Made by a program: the position numbers and the translations under genes. From positions 11,414,190 to 11,478,189 of the forward strand of contig OZ020518.1 of NCBI GenBank assembly GCA_963971425.1: a DNA stretch of 64,000 nucleotides, given 5' to 3'. Below the pieces are notes generated by a model that worked only from the letters and a program-made list of their open reading frames with translations, ran no database searches and was not told where the DNA came from. Below, piece by piece: positions 10,844 to 22,842 of this stretch (position 1 is the first letter of the stretch; each line of letters starts with the position of its first letter). This DNA is from Bryoerythrophyllum caledonicum. Lineage: Eukaryota; Streptophyta; Bryopsida; Pottiales; Pottiaceae.

Positions 10844-13303
10844 CTACGCGCTCCTCGCGAGCTTGGCTTCCACTAGGGCGCGCATGATGGCGCCCTCTTC
10901 CAAGTCTGGGCTGTGGCACCAGTAGTTCCCAAGGAACGTCTTGGCGCCGTCCAGGCTCGGGAAGTACGGCGGCTCGAAGTAGAACTGCGAGAGCGCCTCC
11001 GCGGCCGACACCTCCCCGCTGTTGAGCTTGTACTCGCCGCTCCCCATCACCGCCGTCACCAGCTGCTGGTACGAGAAGTAAAACTGCCGCACCGCCACCT
11101 CCACGCCCTGCAGCGCCTGCAGCAGGTGGATTACGCTCGCGGAGCGCTCCTGCTGCTCCTGCTCCTGCTGCTCCTGCTGCTCCTGCTGTCCGTGCGTCTT
11201 GAACAGCTCCATGATGGCCTCCTGCAGGCGCGGGCCGCCCTTCGGGTCCGCCTCCACGCCCACGGCCTTCGGCACCAGGTGCCGCAGCTCCTTGCAGGAC
11301 CTCGTCACGGAGCGCAGCATCGTGGAGCGGAGGCAGTACGTGCCTGGTCATCACAAACACCGAATTTCATCAAAATCCTAAATTACTAGAGTCACACCTC
11401 TCTCGTTGCGTGAGAAGAACGGGGATCGGATATTAGCAGTACAGAAGGTCAAATAACGCAACATTGTGGATCGCAGACAGTATGCGCCTGATCACCACAA
11501 ACCGAACCTGACCGACGTCCTGAACTCTGAATGTCAGTGACCTCCTTTGTTACAATTAAAAAAAATGCACATAAGTAGAAATATTTAGGGAACTTGCATT
11601 CGAGTACTGACCTCCTCCGATGTGCGAATGATGGGCTCTCACGTGAGCTTTGATGTTGATGGCGAGCTCGTGCTTCAGCCGCATGAAGTCGCCGGGGTCC
11701 ATCATCTGGAGGAGATCCATGGCGGCCAGCAGCACCTTCCAGACGCGCTCCAGCAGCCAGCACTTGCGCGCGGCGCCACTCGGGTCGCCGGCTCCCACGC
11801 GCTCGTGGATCGCGGGCAGCAATCCCTGCGCCACCATCAGCCACGCCTCCAGAATCTGGTGCGCCGTCGACAGCGCGTGGTCCTCCGGATGCCCCGGCAA
11901 CTCTTGCCGACACTCATTAACCTGATAGAACGACTTAGAATAAGTGATAGATCCAATTATAAACATGTATCCATTTCTCTACAGATCAATTCTAGTATCA
12001 ATTTCTCTACAGATCGATTACAGTATCAATTTCTATACAGATTAGCACGAAGGTGTATCGGCCCGTTACCGTCCACTTCTAGACTTTAGGAAAGTAATCT
12101 AAGACTACTCTTCCTAAACTGTATGAAAAAGTCTAGGGTTATAGAAGTGGACGGTAATCGAAAGGGGGGCAAAAATGGGCTGGCACACCTGAATAACACC
12201 TGTTTTATGAGTAGGCATTTTTCTGCACCATAGATGTCTCCTAAAAGATTAAGAGTAAGGTGGAGAAAAGCTAGAGTTTGGCAGAATCTGCTATGATCCA
12301 AGGACCATAAAGTTAATGTAGATATCTTGAAAGATTAGGAGAGAAGTGGGAGTTTGGTTGTGAGTTACACAACAGTAAATGAATTCTACTATTCTACGAT
12401 CATCCAAGACCATAGATACTGGCAATGTCTTCAGTCTTGTGTGATCAACAGACACCATTAATGTCTATTCAAACTCATATCCAGGTCGATTATGTTCTAG
12501 AGGTCGACCATTACTGGATATGATGTTATTCGAGGTGCCAGTACTTGAGGTGGTCGAGTTCGGAGGACAACTAATTACGTGATTTAAGACTGGAAATCGA
12601 TTGAGGGTCGACCGATGAGATTAGAGAGCTAGAGAAAACATACCAAAGCAGGAGTGCAGATGCGGTCGTATTCCAGAATGGGCTTGGCGGCGAGATTGGG
12701 CTCTCCAAGGCCGAGAGTGAAAGGCGCTCGCAGCATGTGGGCCTCGATCGCGAACAGAAGCCGCGACCGGAGGCTCTGCGCGCCCTTCCACACGGGCAGG
12801 TTCGCGAGAAGGCTATCCCGGCTGGCGCGGTTGGCGAAGCTGTAGGGGCGCGACCCGACGCGCTGCACGGAGCCGGCGACGGGCGCGCGCTTGTCGCCCT
12901 CCACCAGGTGCGACACGAGCTCGATCTGCGCGTTCGCCAGCGACTCCAGCTTGCGCAGCCACTCGTCGCGCGCGATGTAGGGACGCGCGTCCTGCAGAAC
13001 CGTCCGCAGCATGCGGAACGTCATCTCGAGCGCGTGCAGCGCGGGCTTCACGACGAGCTCGTTGGGCCAGTGCGGGTGGGTGGTTGTGCGCCACAGGCGA
13101 GCCAGGTCGGGCAGGTGCAGGTAGAGCTCGTACGCCTCGACCTCCTCCGGGGTGGGCTGCACCAGCGCCTCGATGTCGCAGTTCGCGAGGGAGACCTCGA
13201 CTGGAGTGCCGGGGAAAAGCGCGCAGGTCATGGCGCGCGCGCTCAGTTTCTGCGGGTCCAGTTCGTGGTGGCTCCTGAATTCCATCCCGAAGTGGGTATT
13301 CAT
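10844..13303 (-). CDS. HSPRO: HSPRO/Hs1pro-1 (nematode-resistance-like) protein
   Basis: Three exons: 13303-12644, 11921-11612 and 11343-10844, all with GT-AG borders and matching phases (0, then 1), giving 489 residues. Conserved HSPRO blocks appear in order: 'YELYLHLPDLARLW', 'NELVVKPALHALEMTFR', 'LGLGEPNLAAKPILEYDRIC', 'TAHQILEAWL', 'CWLLERVWKVLLAAMDLLQ', 'MDPGDFMRLKHEL', 'VGVEADPKGGPRLQEAIMEL' and 'YFPSLDGAKTFLGNYW'. In flowering plants HSPRO proteins act in basal defence and associate with SnRK1; no enzymatic activity is established. To my knowledge the Arabidopsis genes lack introns, so this structure is notable. Exon 3 carries a Gln/Glu-rich insertion (near 11148-11195) from a CTC/CTG microsatellite. 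The start is the first ATG; the frame stays open a little further upstream. Exons are GC-rich against AT-rich introns and flanks. Confidence 0.93.
11447..11492 (-). repeat. Decayed duplicate of the exon-3 splice junction inside HSPRO intron 2
   Basis: On the minus strand this reads as a diverged copy of the intron-2 acceptor and the first codons of exon 3 (11305-11360): 'gatcag' then 'gcgcatactgtctgcgat' against 'gaccag' then 'gcacgtactgcctccgct'. The copy lies about 130 bases upstream in the transcript. Using it as an acceptor would run into stop codons. Confidence 0.7.
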
Positions 13304-14640
13304 TGTGCTCAGGTCTATGATTAGGAAAGGTTGATCGTGTCTACTTCCATGAGAGGATCTAAGGGAAGGAGATGATTCAGGGTTGGTGATCTTCTAAGCA
13401 AATGCATAAATTTGTGTCTAGGCCGCACGATCAGTTCTCGCTTTGACTGCCTACTCTCTACCATGCATTCTCACTCGCTTTCACTCGGATGCCAAAATAC
13501 TTCACCATGAAGAAGAGAAACCCTCTCAGAAACACATGTATCTACTTGTTGCCAAACTTCACAAAGGTGCCGCCAATTCGCGAATTGGTGAGACGCCCTG
13601 CAGATATAGATGAAAGCCAGTCAGAATCCAAACGAACCCTCCAGATCAACAATGTACAACAAATTATGCGAAGTCCGAGTGGTCGCAACACTGGAACCAA
13701 ACCAGACTACACCATGCATGCCACGATGAACCTCAAGACCAAGCGGTGGCTACAATGTACCAAGAGATGGCTCAATCCAACCTTTCTACAAACCCGACAA
13801 CCGACCACCAGCGAAGAGGCCAAAACACTGGTCAGTCAAAGCTACATCAGCATGCAACCGACAGCCCCTCCTCAACCACCGAACTTTACCAAAACTTCAC
13901 CAATAGGGATAATCACATCTCCCCCCAAACCACGAGAGCACACCAACACCAACACCACTGAGCATGCAATGAGCAGCAACACGAACCAGACGCCCAGTGC
14001 TGATCACACATCAACACAGGATCAAGCTAGTAAAGTCAAAGACATGCACCTATTACAGACCATGGCTCAACCCTCTTAAAACCCCGAACCTGTCCCTGAT
14101 CAGAGACCAACAACCGACCACCGCAGCAAAAGCCCAAACACTGGTCCACCGATCAGTCGAAGGCAGGGCTCCACCCACCCCCAAACTTCACAATCAACCA
14201 AACCTCCAGGAACACCACACTAGTGCGCATGCAACGAACCTCCAGACGCCTAACAAACCCTCTAGATCATGCCCCAAGGAATGACTCGATCCAACGCTTC
14301 CAAAACCCCGAGCAGCTCATCACTGATGAAAGACCGACCACCACAGGAAACGCCACGACCGTGTGAGCATGCAACAAACCTCCAGACGCCATGACACAGG
14401 ATCAGAAGCGAGCGAGTTCTAGTCTACTCCGAGAGGCACGCCAGTTGCCTCATCCGGTGACGGTGCAGCACCGTATATTACCTCGTCGCTGTCGTCGCTC
14501 CGCCAGAAAGCATGTCCTTCCCGTCGCGTCCAGGAGACAAGCGTGCATGATTCTCGAGATACTAGCGGAGTTGCGATCCGGGGCAAGTTGCGCTAGGGTC
14601 ACGGCTTGGCAGCTTGGCCTTTGATGATTCCAGGAGAGGC
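13304..14640. other. HSPRO upstream region with degenerate long tandem repeats
   Basis: This region should hold the HSPRO promoter, but I could not place a convincing TATA box. Between about 13780 and 14400, three diverged copies of a unit (about 220-310 bases apart) share 'ccgaccacc', 'aaaacactggtc' and 'gcatgcaac' blocks. The 196-codon plus-strand frame at 13489-14079 is Thr/Pro/Asn-rich and looks like a by-product of the repeats, not a gene. Confidence 0.45.
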
Positions 14641-16436
14641 AACTTAGCAGCCAATTAGAGCAGAGGAAGGGAAGTTACAAATCGTTACTTTTTTTTTTCC
14701 CCATTCTCTGCAGTGAAAGTCATTGCTTCGTTTTAGTCAAGAAATAAGTTTACCTTTTTTCAAATTCCAGACTGAAGTTCGGCGCACTCGCTTTGGGGGA
14801 GGTCGTTTGCTGAAACTGGTACGTACTCAATCTTCAAAGTCGGTTAAACAAGGAGACTTTTGCATGAAAAAAGAGGAGCCCATTTTTTGAAGAATATTCA
14901 TGTTGATTGTTCTTCACCTCCAAAGGTGAAAGAAGGATTCGCATAGAGAGTCAACTTTCTTTTCTTTTCTTTTCAAGCAAATTGTTAATTCCCAACCATT
15001 CTCAATCTTCATTTATATGTATATATGGAGTGTCATACAATGACAAATGGAGAATGATTGCTTTTGGACCCTACAAACTATTCTGCTCATATGAAGATCT
15101 TCACATAATTTTCACTTGTTTATTGTGTAACACCCTATGTTATAGTTAATTGTAAACTCAAGCAAAAATACCAAGAATCTTCACCTTCTTTTTTCTAAAA
15201 ATTAACCCCGGTTATCTCTAAATTTTAACAAATTAGCTCAAAGAGAAGATATGTTACTAAGTCTTACGGTTGGAGAAAGTTTTGGAGATTGGTGGGATGC
15301 AAGAGTAAGGCACACAGTGGTCACTTTTGGCACCTACCTGCCAAAGTAATTATATTTCCACATTGCAGTGGTTCAAACACAATGGATATCACCTTGGCAT
15401 TCCACGAGTATCACCTAGACAAATCTCTAGAATTTTCCCAATAAAAATTCGACATTCTGCATTGTGAATTGATTATGTTCAAAACTAACCTGCAGATAAT
15501 TGTAAACAAAGTTGGTAAAAATATCCATCAAGAGTGAAAACTCATAGCTTTTGTCAATCAATCAATGGTGTTTACAGCAAATATTGACATACTTCTCCGG
15601 AGAATTCCAGGTGTGACGCTCAAAAAACAGCGAAATATGGGAAGGAAGCGCCCGCCATAGCGGGCCCGCAGCCGGCACAGAAGCGAAGGCGGGGATGGCG
15701 GGCGTAGGGATGGCGACAAATGGATTGTACCGGTAGCAGGAATAGCAGGGCTGGAGACGGATTTGCCAATCATGCACACGGCAAAATATGGTATGTCATC
15801 ACGACTCCAAGCAACTTACGCCCGTGCCCAGATGCGGATATGGCCGCCTACTCAGCATCTATTTGTGTGCCAAGAATTCTCGGACAGAGCCTTCCCCAGA
15901 TTATTCTGCTCCCATTTCCAACATGTTTGAGTTTTCTCTACTTTTTAATCATATGTTTCATTCCTTCAATATTGGTCAGGTACGGCGAAATATAATTCCA
16001 AATTGCTACTTATTTATTAAAGAAAAATAACGTTTACTCGAATTTCTGAGAACGCCCGTCTGTCGAACATCTATATTTAGACAACGTTCCAGTTACTATC
16101 AATAAATTGTTTAATGTTTTCATTTTCGGCGCTACAATGGCGAACCTGACCCCAAGTACGCTAGGCGCCAAATGAGGCTGGAGCCCAGACTTTTCTTTTT
16201 CAGATTTTGGGTGGATGGGGTGGTGGGGTCAGTGGAGGTGCAGGGCAACTTGTTTTGGCTTATCCACTACAGTGCTGATCTATTTGTAGTATCATGGCCG
16301 GTGCATGTTTGTTGTTTGTTTTTTTTGTTTTTTTAGGAAATGAGGCTAGGGATAACAGTTTCACTTTTACAACATTTTGGTAAATCTACAGGTAGTTTTA
16401 CCACGAGAAGAAAGAGTAAATACTCAGTGTTGGTGG
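14641..16436. other. No recognisable gene
   Basis: AT-rich, with homopolymer runs. A GC-rich patch at 15640-15720 encodes nothing recognisable on either strand. No repeat or RNA gene was found. Confidence 0.3.
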
Positions 16437-16835
16437 CACTACACCGAACACTGCGTATAGTGTGGACCAGGCTATTTCGAAATACCTACACTAATTCGAG
16501 TACACACAAATTACAATGGTTAACCTCAATTCTCAATCCACATCAAATCATGTTCCTCAGAAAATATTGTGGGATGTTTCAGAATTGTTGACACAAAATT
16601 AATGTGGATTATGGAGAGATGGCGGCGAGCGGCGGTGAAGTGGTGGCAAGCGCCGAGGAGTGGAAGATATTTTTGGTAGTGAGTGGCCGTGAGGTGGCAA
16701 AGAATGGCGTGACAGATGTTGAAATATGTCCACATCCATTGTGTTCCAAGACCCAAAATTGATGTACTATAGTCTACATCGTTTTCCACCCACATTACCA
16801 ATGCATCCACACTATATTTAGTGTTTGGTGTAGTT
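16437..16835. mobile_element. MITE with CACTA-like ends, copy 1
   Basis: The left end reads CACTACACCGAACACTG and the right end GTGTTTGGTGTAGTTG, forming imperfect inverted repeats about 30 bases long (both continue into a 'tatagtgtgga' type block). The 399-bp inside has no coding capacity. The CACTA motif suggests that superfamily, but the right tip is TAGTTG and no 3-bp duplication is visible. Confidence 0.55.
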
Positions 16836-17552
16836 GTCATATTTAGTGTAAAATTAGTTGCTATCGAACCATTGTGTGACGTTAAGCAATATTATATACT
16901 ATTGACTTTTAATTTAAAGCATAATTCAAACTTCAACCCACATAGCTTGTCTTTTAATGTACAAAACATAAGACATGTACTTCCCAACTACATTTAAACC
17001 GTGACATGAAGGAATTTGTACATCATAGAGTTTTCTGAAAGTCGTTCATGAATGGAAAGAAATTAAAAAGCTAGGATGAGATTTAGATACGGAAAGAAAG
17101 AATGCATGAGAAATTTCATACTTCATTTCTTGGCACCAATGAAATGCATGGCAATCAATGCTCTTAGGTCCTACTCGATGCAAACTAAAGCTCTCCCATA
17201 TTACCCTACGTTCTTGAAGAGTTGACCAATAGTTCCCCCACACCTTTTCCAACCCAAGTCATCCTCTCCATGTGGTCCCAGTTATCAACACGAGACAAAG
17301 TACTTAGTGACAAATAGGATGACCAAATTTCACTTTCAAGAAAACTCTAATACAATTTAATGTTGTGTGGTGGTTTTATAATAGTCAACCTCAGCGCAAA
17401 TACTCTTTGAGTTTGTCAATCTAGTTTTCAGTTTATCTTTTCAAACTTAAATGACAAATAATTGCAAGTTTTATTTGCCTAACCTCCATTAACAACAACT
17501 TGGATGCAATTAAGGTAGAGGACACAAAATGAGCTTCATTCTTCCACATTAA

Positions 17553-17941
17553 TCCCTAAAGGACCAAGTGTCTAAAAATGGCAATTTGAAGGTTCGGTCA
17601 GGTTCCTATGATGCGAGTTTTCAACATTCCTTTTTGAAATTTCTACTGTAGAAGGGCATGATTACTAAAATCTCAAAGAGGAATTTTGGAAACTTTATCT
17701 TTGAACTTTCAATGGGAAAACGATGTTTTTTCTAAATCCGACACTTAATGAAAAAGTTATAGGGTTTTTCAATTTCTTTCGGGGAGATAGGGGATGTCCG
17801 TATGTTCATATAGAAGTCTATTTCAAGATCTTACAGCTAGAAGTGCAAAAGTTTACCTAAAGATGTGATTGTCATGCCTCTTTATGGTAGTGGGAGTTTT
17901 GGACTAGTTTTTTCCTCTAAAATGCCTTGGTCCTTTAGGGA
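17553..17941. mobile_element. TTAA-family element, 389 bp
   Basis: Both ends read TCCCTAAAGGACCAAG inward and are flanked by TTAA (17549-17552 and 17942-17945). No coding capacity. The ends match those of the 37519 and 52703 copies. TTAA targets with CCC-starting ends are the hallmark of piggyBac-like elements. Confidence 0.85.
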
Positions 17942-18588
17942 TTAATAGATTCAATTTTTGATATTTTGCACTTTTATTCTTACTACCTCAAGAAAACATA
18001 TTGGTCCATATATTCACTATTTGGATTAAGCTTTCACATTAAATTAAGATTATAAATAAAGATGTATTTTGTGTGATTTTAGACCCTTCTTATTGCAAGA
18101 TTGTTTTGAATATGTTAAACACCTTCAACATACCTAATTTTGTTGACAAATTACCTTACATCATATAAATTGTAATGGTAAAGAGCAACAACCTTGCATA
18201 GAGGTAAAAATTTACTTTTTTAAAAAAGCTAGAGTGGAATCAGGGCTTGAAAGACCACAAAATTATATAATAATCCAAAATGTTTTTCTAGTAGTACATA
18301 TTAAGAAGATCCTATGTTTAGAAGTAGAACAAAGTAGCTTTGAACTACTAAATATTTATATGCTAACACCACTTTTAATACCAAGTGCAAACAGACCTTG
18401 AGATCATTACTTGTAGTTGTGATATATTGGTACCGTCAACAACAATTTTGAAGTTCTTTGTCTGTATACATAATTGTGGTCCTTTAGTAGTTAATTGGGA
18501 GTTAATCTCATAGAGTATTCCATTCTTGTATTCATATCATCCACCAATCACTTACCATCACTATGGTAACATTTGACCTATACACTTA

Positions 18589-19152
18589 GGGCTGCTTCAC
18601 ACTTGGTGGCCAAGTCAAGTGGCCGTCGATTTCCACCAATGAGATTGCTAGAATGGCCAAAGTCCGAACTTTGGGCCTTCGCACTTGTGCCCAAACTCCA
18701 AAGGCCGTCGTCCTACATGGCATCACTTTTGGGCTGTTTTGGCGCCAAAGCAACAACCCCTTGAGCAAAACTTGGATTGCCCATTATAGCGGACCCTAAC
18801 AGCAATTGAAAGTCCATCGAATATTTTAATAAAATAATCAGAAACTCACAAGATCTGGACCGTTAGATAAAAGAGGCCGAATTTTTTGGCTGATTTTATG
18901 GCAAATTTTTTTGGTTGATTATTATTTGGCTAATTTTTATTAGCTGATTTCTTCGGGCTGATTTTTTTGGCGTAATGATATGGGGTCTAGACTTTGGACT
19001 TGGCCTCTGGGGCTTCACACCACGACCGGCCAAACCTTCAATCTATATTATTTAATGATTTTTTTTTGGCAAAAAAGTTTGGCATCTCGCCATAGTTTGG
19101 CCACTCATTTTGACGGACGGTCACTCGACTTGGGCATAGTGTGAAGCGGCCC
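18589..19152. mobile_element. PIF/Harbinger-like MITE, copy 2
   Basis: Inverted near-copy of 6507-7058, 564 bp, with ends GGG(C/T)(C/T)GCTTCACACT and TTA on both sides (18586-18588 and 19153-19155). The inside has no coding capacity. Confidence 0.8.
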
Positions 19153-19248
19153 TTAGTTTCCTTTACCACAACATATGTTAGAGTAGCCCATATGATGTTG
19201 TCAAAGGAGCTATCTATTCTTATGGTGTAGACTAGAGGTGGGCTGACA

Positions 19249-19442
19249 ATACAACGTTCCCTTAATATACTGTAGACTAGACTATTTGAAATTTCCTACA
19301 CTAATTGAAAACTTACATGCAATTGTTGCCTGACACATAGATACCCAATGAGAACTTGGCATGCACATGCTTTGATGGAAATTAGTGTGGATGATCTACA
19401 TCAATAATGAATCTACACTATATTCAGTGTTTAGTGTAGTTG
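19249..19442. mobile_element. Shorter relative of the CACTA-like MITE
   Basis: The left part ('gtagactagactatttgaaa', then 'cctacactaatt') matches 16460-16497. The right end ('ctacactatattcagtgttt', then 'agtgtagttg') matches 16808-16835. The middle is deleted relative to the first copy. Confidence 0.5.
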
Positions 19443-19822
19443 ATGATGGTAAATCTAGGTAACACAAAACCGGTGTGTTGTGGAGGGAGCTGATCGGGAG
19501 CTGACTGGGAGCTGACTGTAATCAAGTACAAGGTGCTAGAGATGCAGGTATCTTTACAGGAGACCACTCCGCTTCCAACATGAAAAATATCCTCCACCTC
19601 TCTTAGGCTTCCTGATCCAAAACTCACTGTGCGCCCATCATCAAGCTGCCCATCACATGTACAATTATCAACACACTGCTGAAATGGGAAACTTGCATGC
19701 CACACAACTATCATGTCAAATGGGCTCTCTCCATGTTGCATCCAGTAATTCTGATTGCATGTTGAATAAGGTGGAGGTACCCAATTCAGATCACGTAAGC
19801 CAGTTGGGGACTCAAATGACAT
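19424..19822 (-). CDS. Unrecognised 132-codon open frame, Cys-containing
   Basis: The frame starts with ATG at 19822 and has several cysteines ('CVDNCTC', 'VVSCKDTC'). I do not recognise the family. Its last residues come from the end of the adjacent MITE (19249-19442), so the original 3' end has been replaced. It may be a fragment of a secreted or extracellular domain gene, or simply chance. Confidence 0.2.
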   Translation of the reverse strand: MSFESPTGLRDLNWVPPPYSTCNQNYWMQHGESPFDMIVVWHASFPFQQCVDNCTCDGQLDDGRTVSFGSGSLREVEDIFHVGSGVVSCKDTCISSTLYLITVSSQSAPDQLPPQHTGFVLPRFTIINYTKH

Positions 19823-19981
19823 GACTCAAATTGGTTCAGGAACGTACGGCCGCGCACGACATGTACTTGTCTTTCTAATTTGAGCTCTTGTCAGTTTTTA
19901 TCTTGAACCCTTCTTCTAGTTTCAGATTTCTTGTTGCGTATGTGGACTTGTTGTCTCAAAGAATGCCCCAACAAGAAGTAA

Positions 19982-20329
19982 GGTAAGCCTCCCCATAACC
20001 AACCAAAACCCATAGCCAACGCCTATAAAATTTGGGTATATCCAACCCTCTTCCGTCCCATTACCACCAACTCAGCTCCAAATGGAGGTTTGTTATTAGT
20101 CAGGACCCTTACCTTTGGTCGTCGGTTATGGGGGGTACCTATTGTTGGCCACCCACTAAACATGGCTGCTTAGTTTGATTCATAACTAATTCGGTTTTCA
20201 TAAAAAAGAAATGAAATCACTTGGGTTGGAATTGTAATCTATTGGCTATCACTGAAAAATAATAGTATAATCATCTCCTCTCTCCATATATACACATTCC
20301 TTAACTTGTCGGTTTTAGGGGGGCTTACC
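19982..20329. mobile_element. 350-bp MITE with GGTAAGCC ends, copy 2
   Basis: Inverted near-copy of 8964-9314. It starts GGTAAGCCTCCCCATAACC and ends GGGGGGCTTACC. It is non-coding. Confidence 0.65.
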
Positions 20330-20699
20330 GTAGTTTCTCTGTGTCACCAATACAACACTATCTCCTACATGCGTGAGCATCCACATGTTGAAATATGACC
20401 AAAAAAAATTTGCTCGATTTTTGTCACCTGACATTGTTCATCTATCTGTATTTTTTAAGATTATTGAATCTTACATATGGAGGGGAATCAGTTATTTTCT
20501 TGTGTTTTTAACAAAGATATTGAGTCTTGAAGAGGAGATTCCCATCTCTAGGATCGATACTTAGGAAATTTTTTATAATTTTGATTCATGGTTCACTGCA
20601 ATTCTGTTGTTGTGACTTGTCGTAATTTGTGCAACATCAGATGCCATAATACCACATTGAATTTAGGGAATAGCTTGAGATCTTGAGCATCTATTTATG

Positions 20700-21590
20700 A
20701 AAAACATGTTAAACACACTACATTAATGATAACATTTAGTGTAGTGGACACTAAATGCAAACCCATACACTATTTATAAAGTTTGGAATTAGTGCTGTGA
20801 GAAAACTATACACTAAATGTCAACTACTACACTAAATGTCAATTCCTAGAAATAGTGGAACATAAGTTTTTTTACTTGTGGACATTTAGTGTATGAAACC
20901 TAGAAAATGATTATGGGTACATTTCAAGCATCAAAGTAAAGAAGATTTTAAGTGTATTTAGAAAAACAACAATTTACAAGAGAAAGATTGTAATAAATAG
21001 AACATAAATATACATTAGGAATTCATTAAAAATTAATTGTAAATTCATTTAAAATTCATTAAAAATTCATTAAATACACAAATTATACATTAGATTTTCA
21101 TAAAATATACATTAAAGATTCATCAAATATTCATTAAATATTATTTAATTATAAAAATATACAATAAATATACATTAAGTATACATTAAAAATCCATTAA
21201 AATTTCATTAAAATTTTCATTAATCATGCATTAAATATTCATTAGATATTCATTAAAAATTTCAAGGAATGCAAGAGATGGATATGGGAATAGTTGGGAA
21301 GGATAAATGCATAAGAATATATGCATGACGGCCGGTAGGAGGTGATTTGGGGCTAACACTATTTATCAACTTGTTAACAAATTTTTGAGCTAAAATAGGC
21401 AGCTGATTGAGGGTTAATACTAATTGTCACCTTTTTACAAATAGTATGATAGGGTAGGTGGATGATTGGGGTTATTATAAATGACAATGGCGGTAAACAC
21501 TAATAGCCAACTTGTTAACAAATAGTGTTATATGGTAAGTACACTATTTATACCATTACACTAAATGTCATCTTTAGTGTAGCAGATATG
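20700..21590. repeat. AT-rich region with 'attcattaaa' tandem repeats between TTTAGTGTAG ends
   Basis: From 21010 to 21260 the sequence is a loose tandem array of 'cattaaa(t/a)a' words. Outside it, 'acatttagtgtag' near 20728 and 'cactaaatgtcatct' near 21562 suggest inverted ends related to the CACTA-like MITEs. No gene is present. Confidence 0.45.
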
Positions 21591-21767
21591 ATTATCCCAA
21601 ATCTATGAATTGGTGGTTCTAGAGAGGCCTATGAGTAGTTCATTAAAGGACTAGTTAGTTGTAGTAGCGTAGGAACAGACACTTTATTCACGCTGGCCTC
21701 CTTCGGAGACCAGCGTTCTTCTTCTTTTAGCAGCGTAGTTGATGGTAATGGGTCATTTATATCAATA

Positions 21768-22128
21768 GGGCCTCTTCACAATAGGACCAAGTGGAGAGGT
21801 CGACTTCAAAATTTCAACTCAAAGAATGGGGAGAGGTCAAACTTTTGGGCTAAAAAAAATAAGAAATTATACAAATCGAAAGAAGTTGACGGCTTCTTGA
21901 AGGAAGTTTGGATCGGCCAAAAACAATGATCTAAGTTTGCCCTTTAAAAGCCGTTGCCTTGGCGCCATAACTCTCTAATAGTGCTTCCATTTAGGCACAA
22001 TGGAGGGTGATGGCGTTTGGACTTTGGCCATTGGTGGGAAGGTCAAGAGGCCAAACTTTGGTTGTTCTTGCAATTTCACTGGTGGAATTTGACAGCCTCT
22101 TGACCTTGATCCCAATGTAAAGCGGCCT
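21768..22128. mobile_element. PIF/Harbinger-like MITE, copy 3 (diverged)
   Basis: Begins GGGCCTCTTCACAATAGG and ends AAGCGGCCT, 361 bp. The inside shares 'ggcgcca' and 'ggccaaactttgg' blocks with copies 1 and 2. Flanks are ATA on the left and TTA on the right, so the target duplication has decayed. Confidence 0.6.
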
Positions 22129-22229
22129 TTATCATCAAATTAAGTCAATTGCTACAGTCTTTTGATTTGATCATTCAACTAATTAAATAGATAAGAAGAG
22201 TAGGTGTAAAACTTAAATGTTTGAATTAA

Positions 22230-22842
22230 ATGTTTGTAATACTTTGGTTTGCTCTATGCCAAGACCCCTTGGAACAATCATATGTTTCAAATATGGTAAC
22301 TGATCATGGAAGAACTTGCACTTGCCATGGTGCAAGCACAATCCTCACTACCGCAACCTCTCAAACACCGCCAGAAGATGCCTCACATGCTCTTATGGGC
22401 TGCTACTAGAAATGATAACATCATCAATGTAGCATCGAGCAAACAATAAACCGATCAACACCCGATCGATCACCCTCTAAAACTCAACGGGTGCGTTCTT
22501 GAGGCGAAATGGGAGAAACTTCCAATGATAGAGTTGATATCTTCTATACTGATCAATTCTCCAAAATGCAGTCTTTACTCGGTCATCCACCATCAATGAT
22601 AACAGGTGATAACTAGACCGCAAATCTACAGTACTAAATACTCTAGCGTGGCCCACCGCATTAAACAACTCCATCGGCGTGGGCATGGGATATCGGTCTA
22701 ACTTGGTCTTGCAATTGAGCGGCCTATAATCCCCACACATCCGCTTCTCCGTCCAGTTGCCAAAGATATTCTTCTTCGAAGGCATAACCATAGCACAAGT
22801 GTACTGGCTGTTGGAGAGCTCAATCAAGCTGGCGGCCAACAA
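22230..22842 (-). pseudogene. Reverse transcriptase fragment of the Gypsy element
   Basis: Minus-strand translation shows the RT palm: 'WTEKRMCGDYRPLNCKTK', 'DRYPMPTPMELFNAVG', 'FSTVDLRSSYHLL' and 'WKFLPFRLKNAPVEF', then past a stop 'ARCYIDDVII', the catalytic YIDD box. The upstream catalytic Asp is in 'FSTVDLRS'. Stops interrupt the frame after 'APVEF' and in the region past YIDD. Typical Gypsy residues have drifted (for example FGLKNAPAEF has become FRLKNAPVEF). It is inactive. Confidence 0.8.

Noticed and set aside
10913-11389. Long plus-strand frames opposite HSPRO exon 3 and (12737-13324) exon 1
   Set aside because: They are GC-rich antisense shadows of the HSPRO exons; their Leu/Arg/His-rich composition has no motif.
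13489-14079. 196-codon Thr/Pro/Asn-rich frame upstream of HSPRO
   Set aside because: It follows degenerate tandem repeats, has biased composition and no motif or splice support.
6507-20329. One large inverted duplication joining the 6.5-9.3 kb and 18.6-20.3 kb regions
   Set aside because: Both MITE pairs are inverted, but their order and spacing do not fit a single inverted segment; independent insertions explain them.
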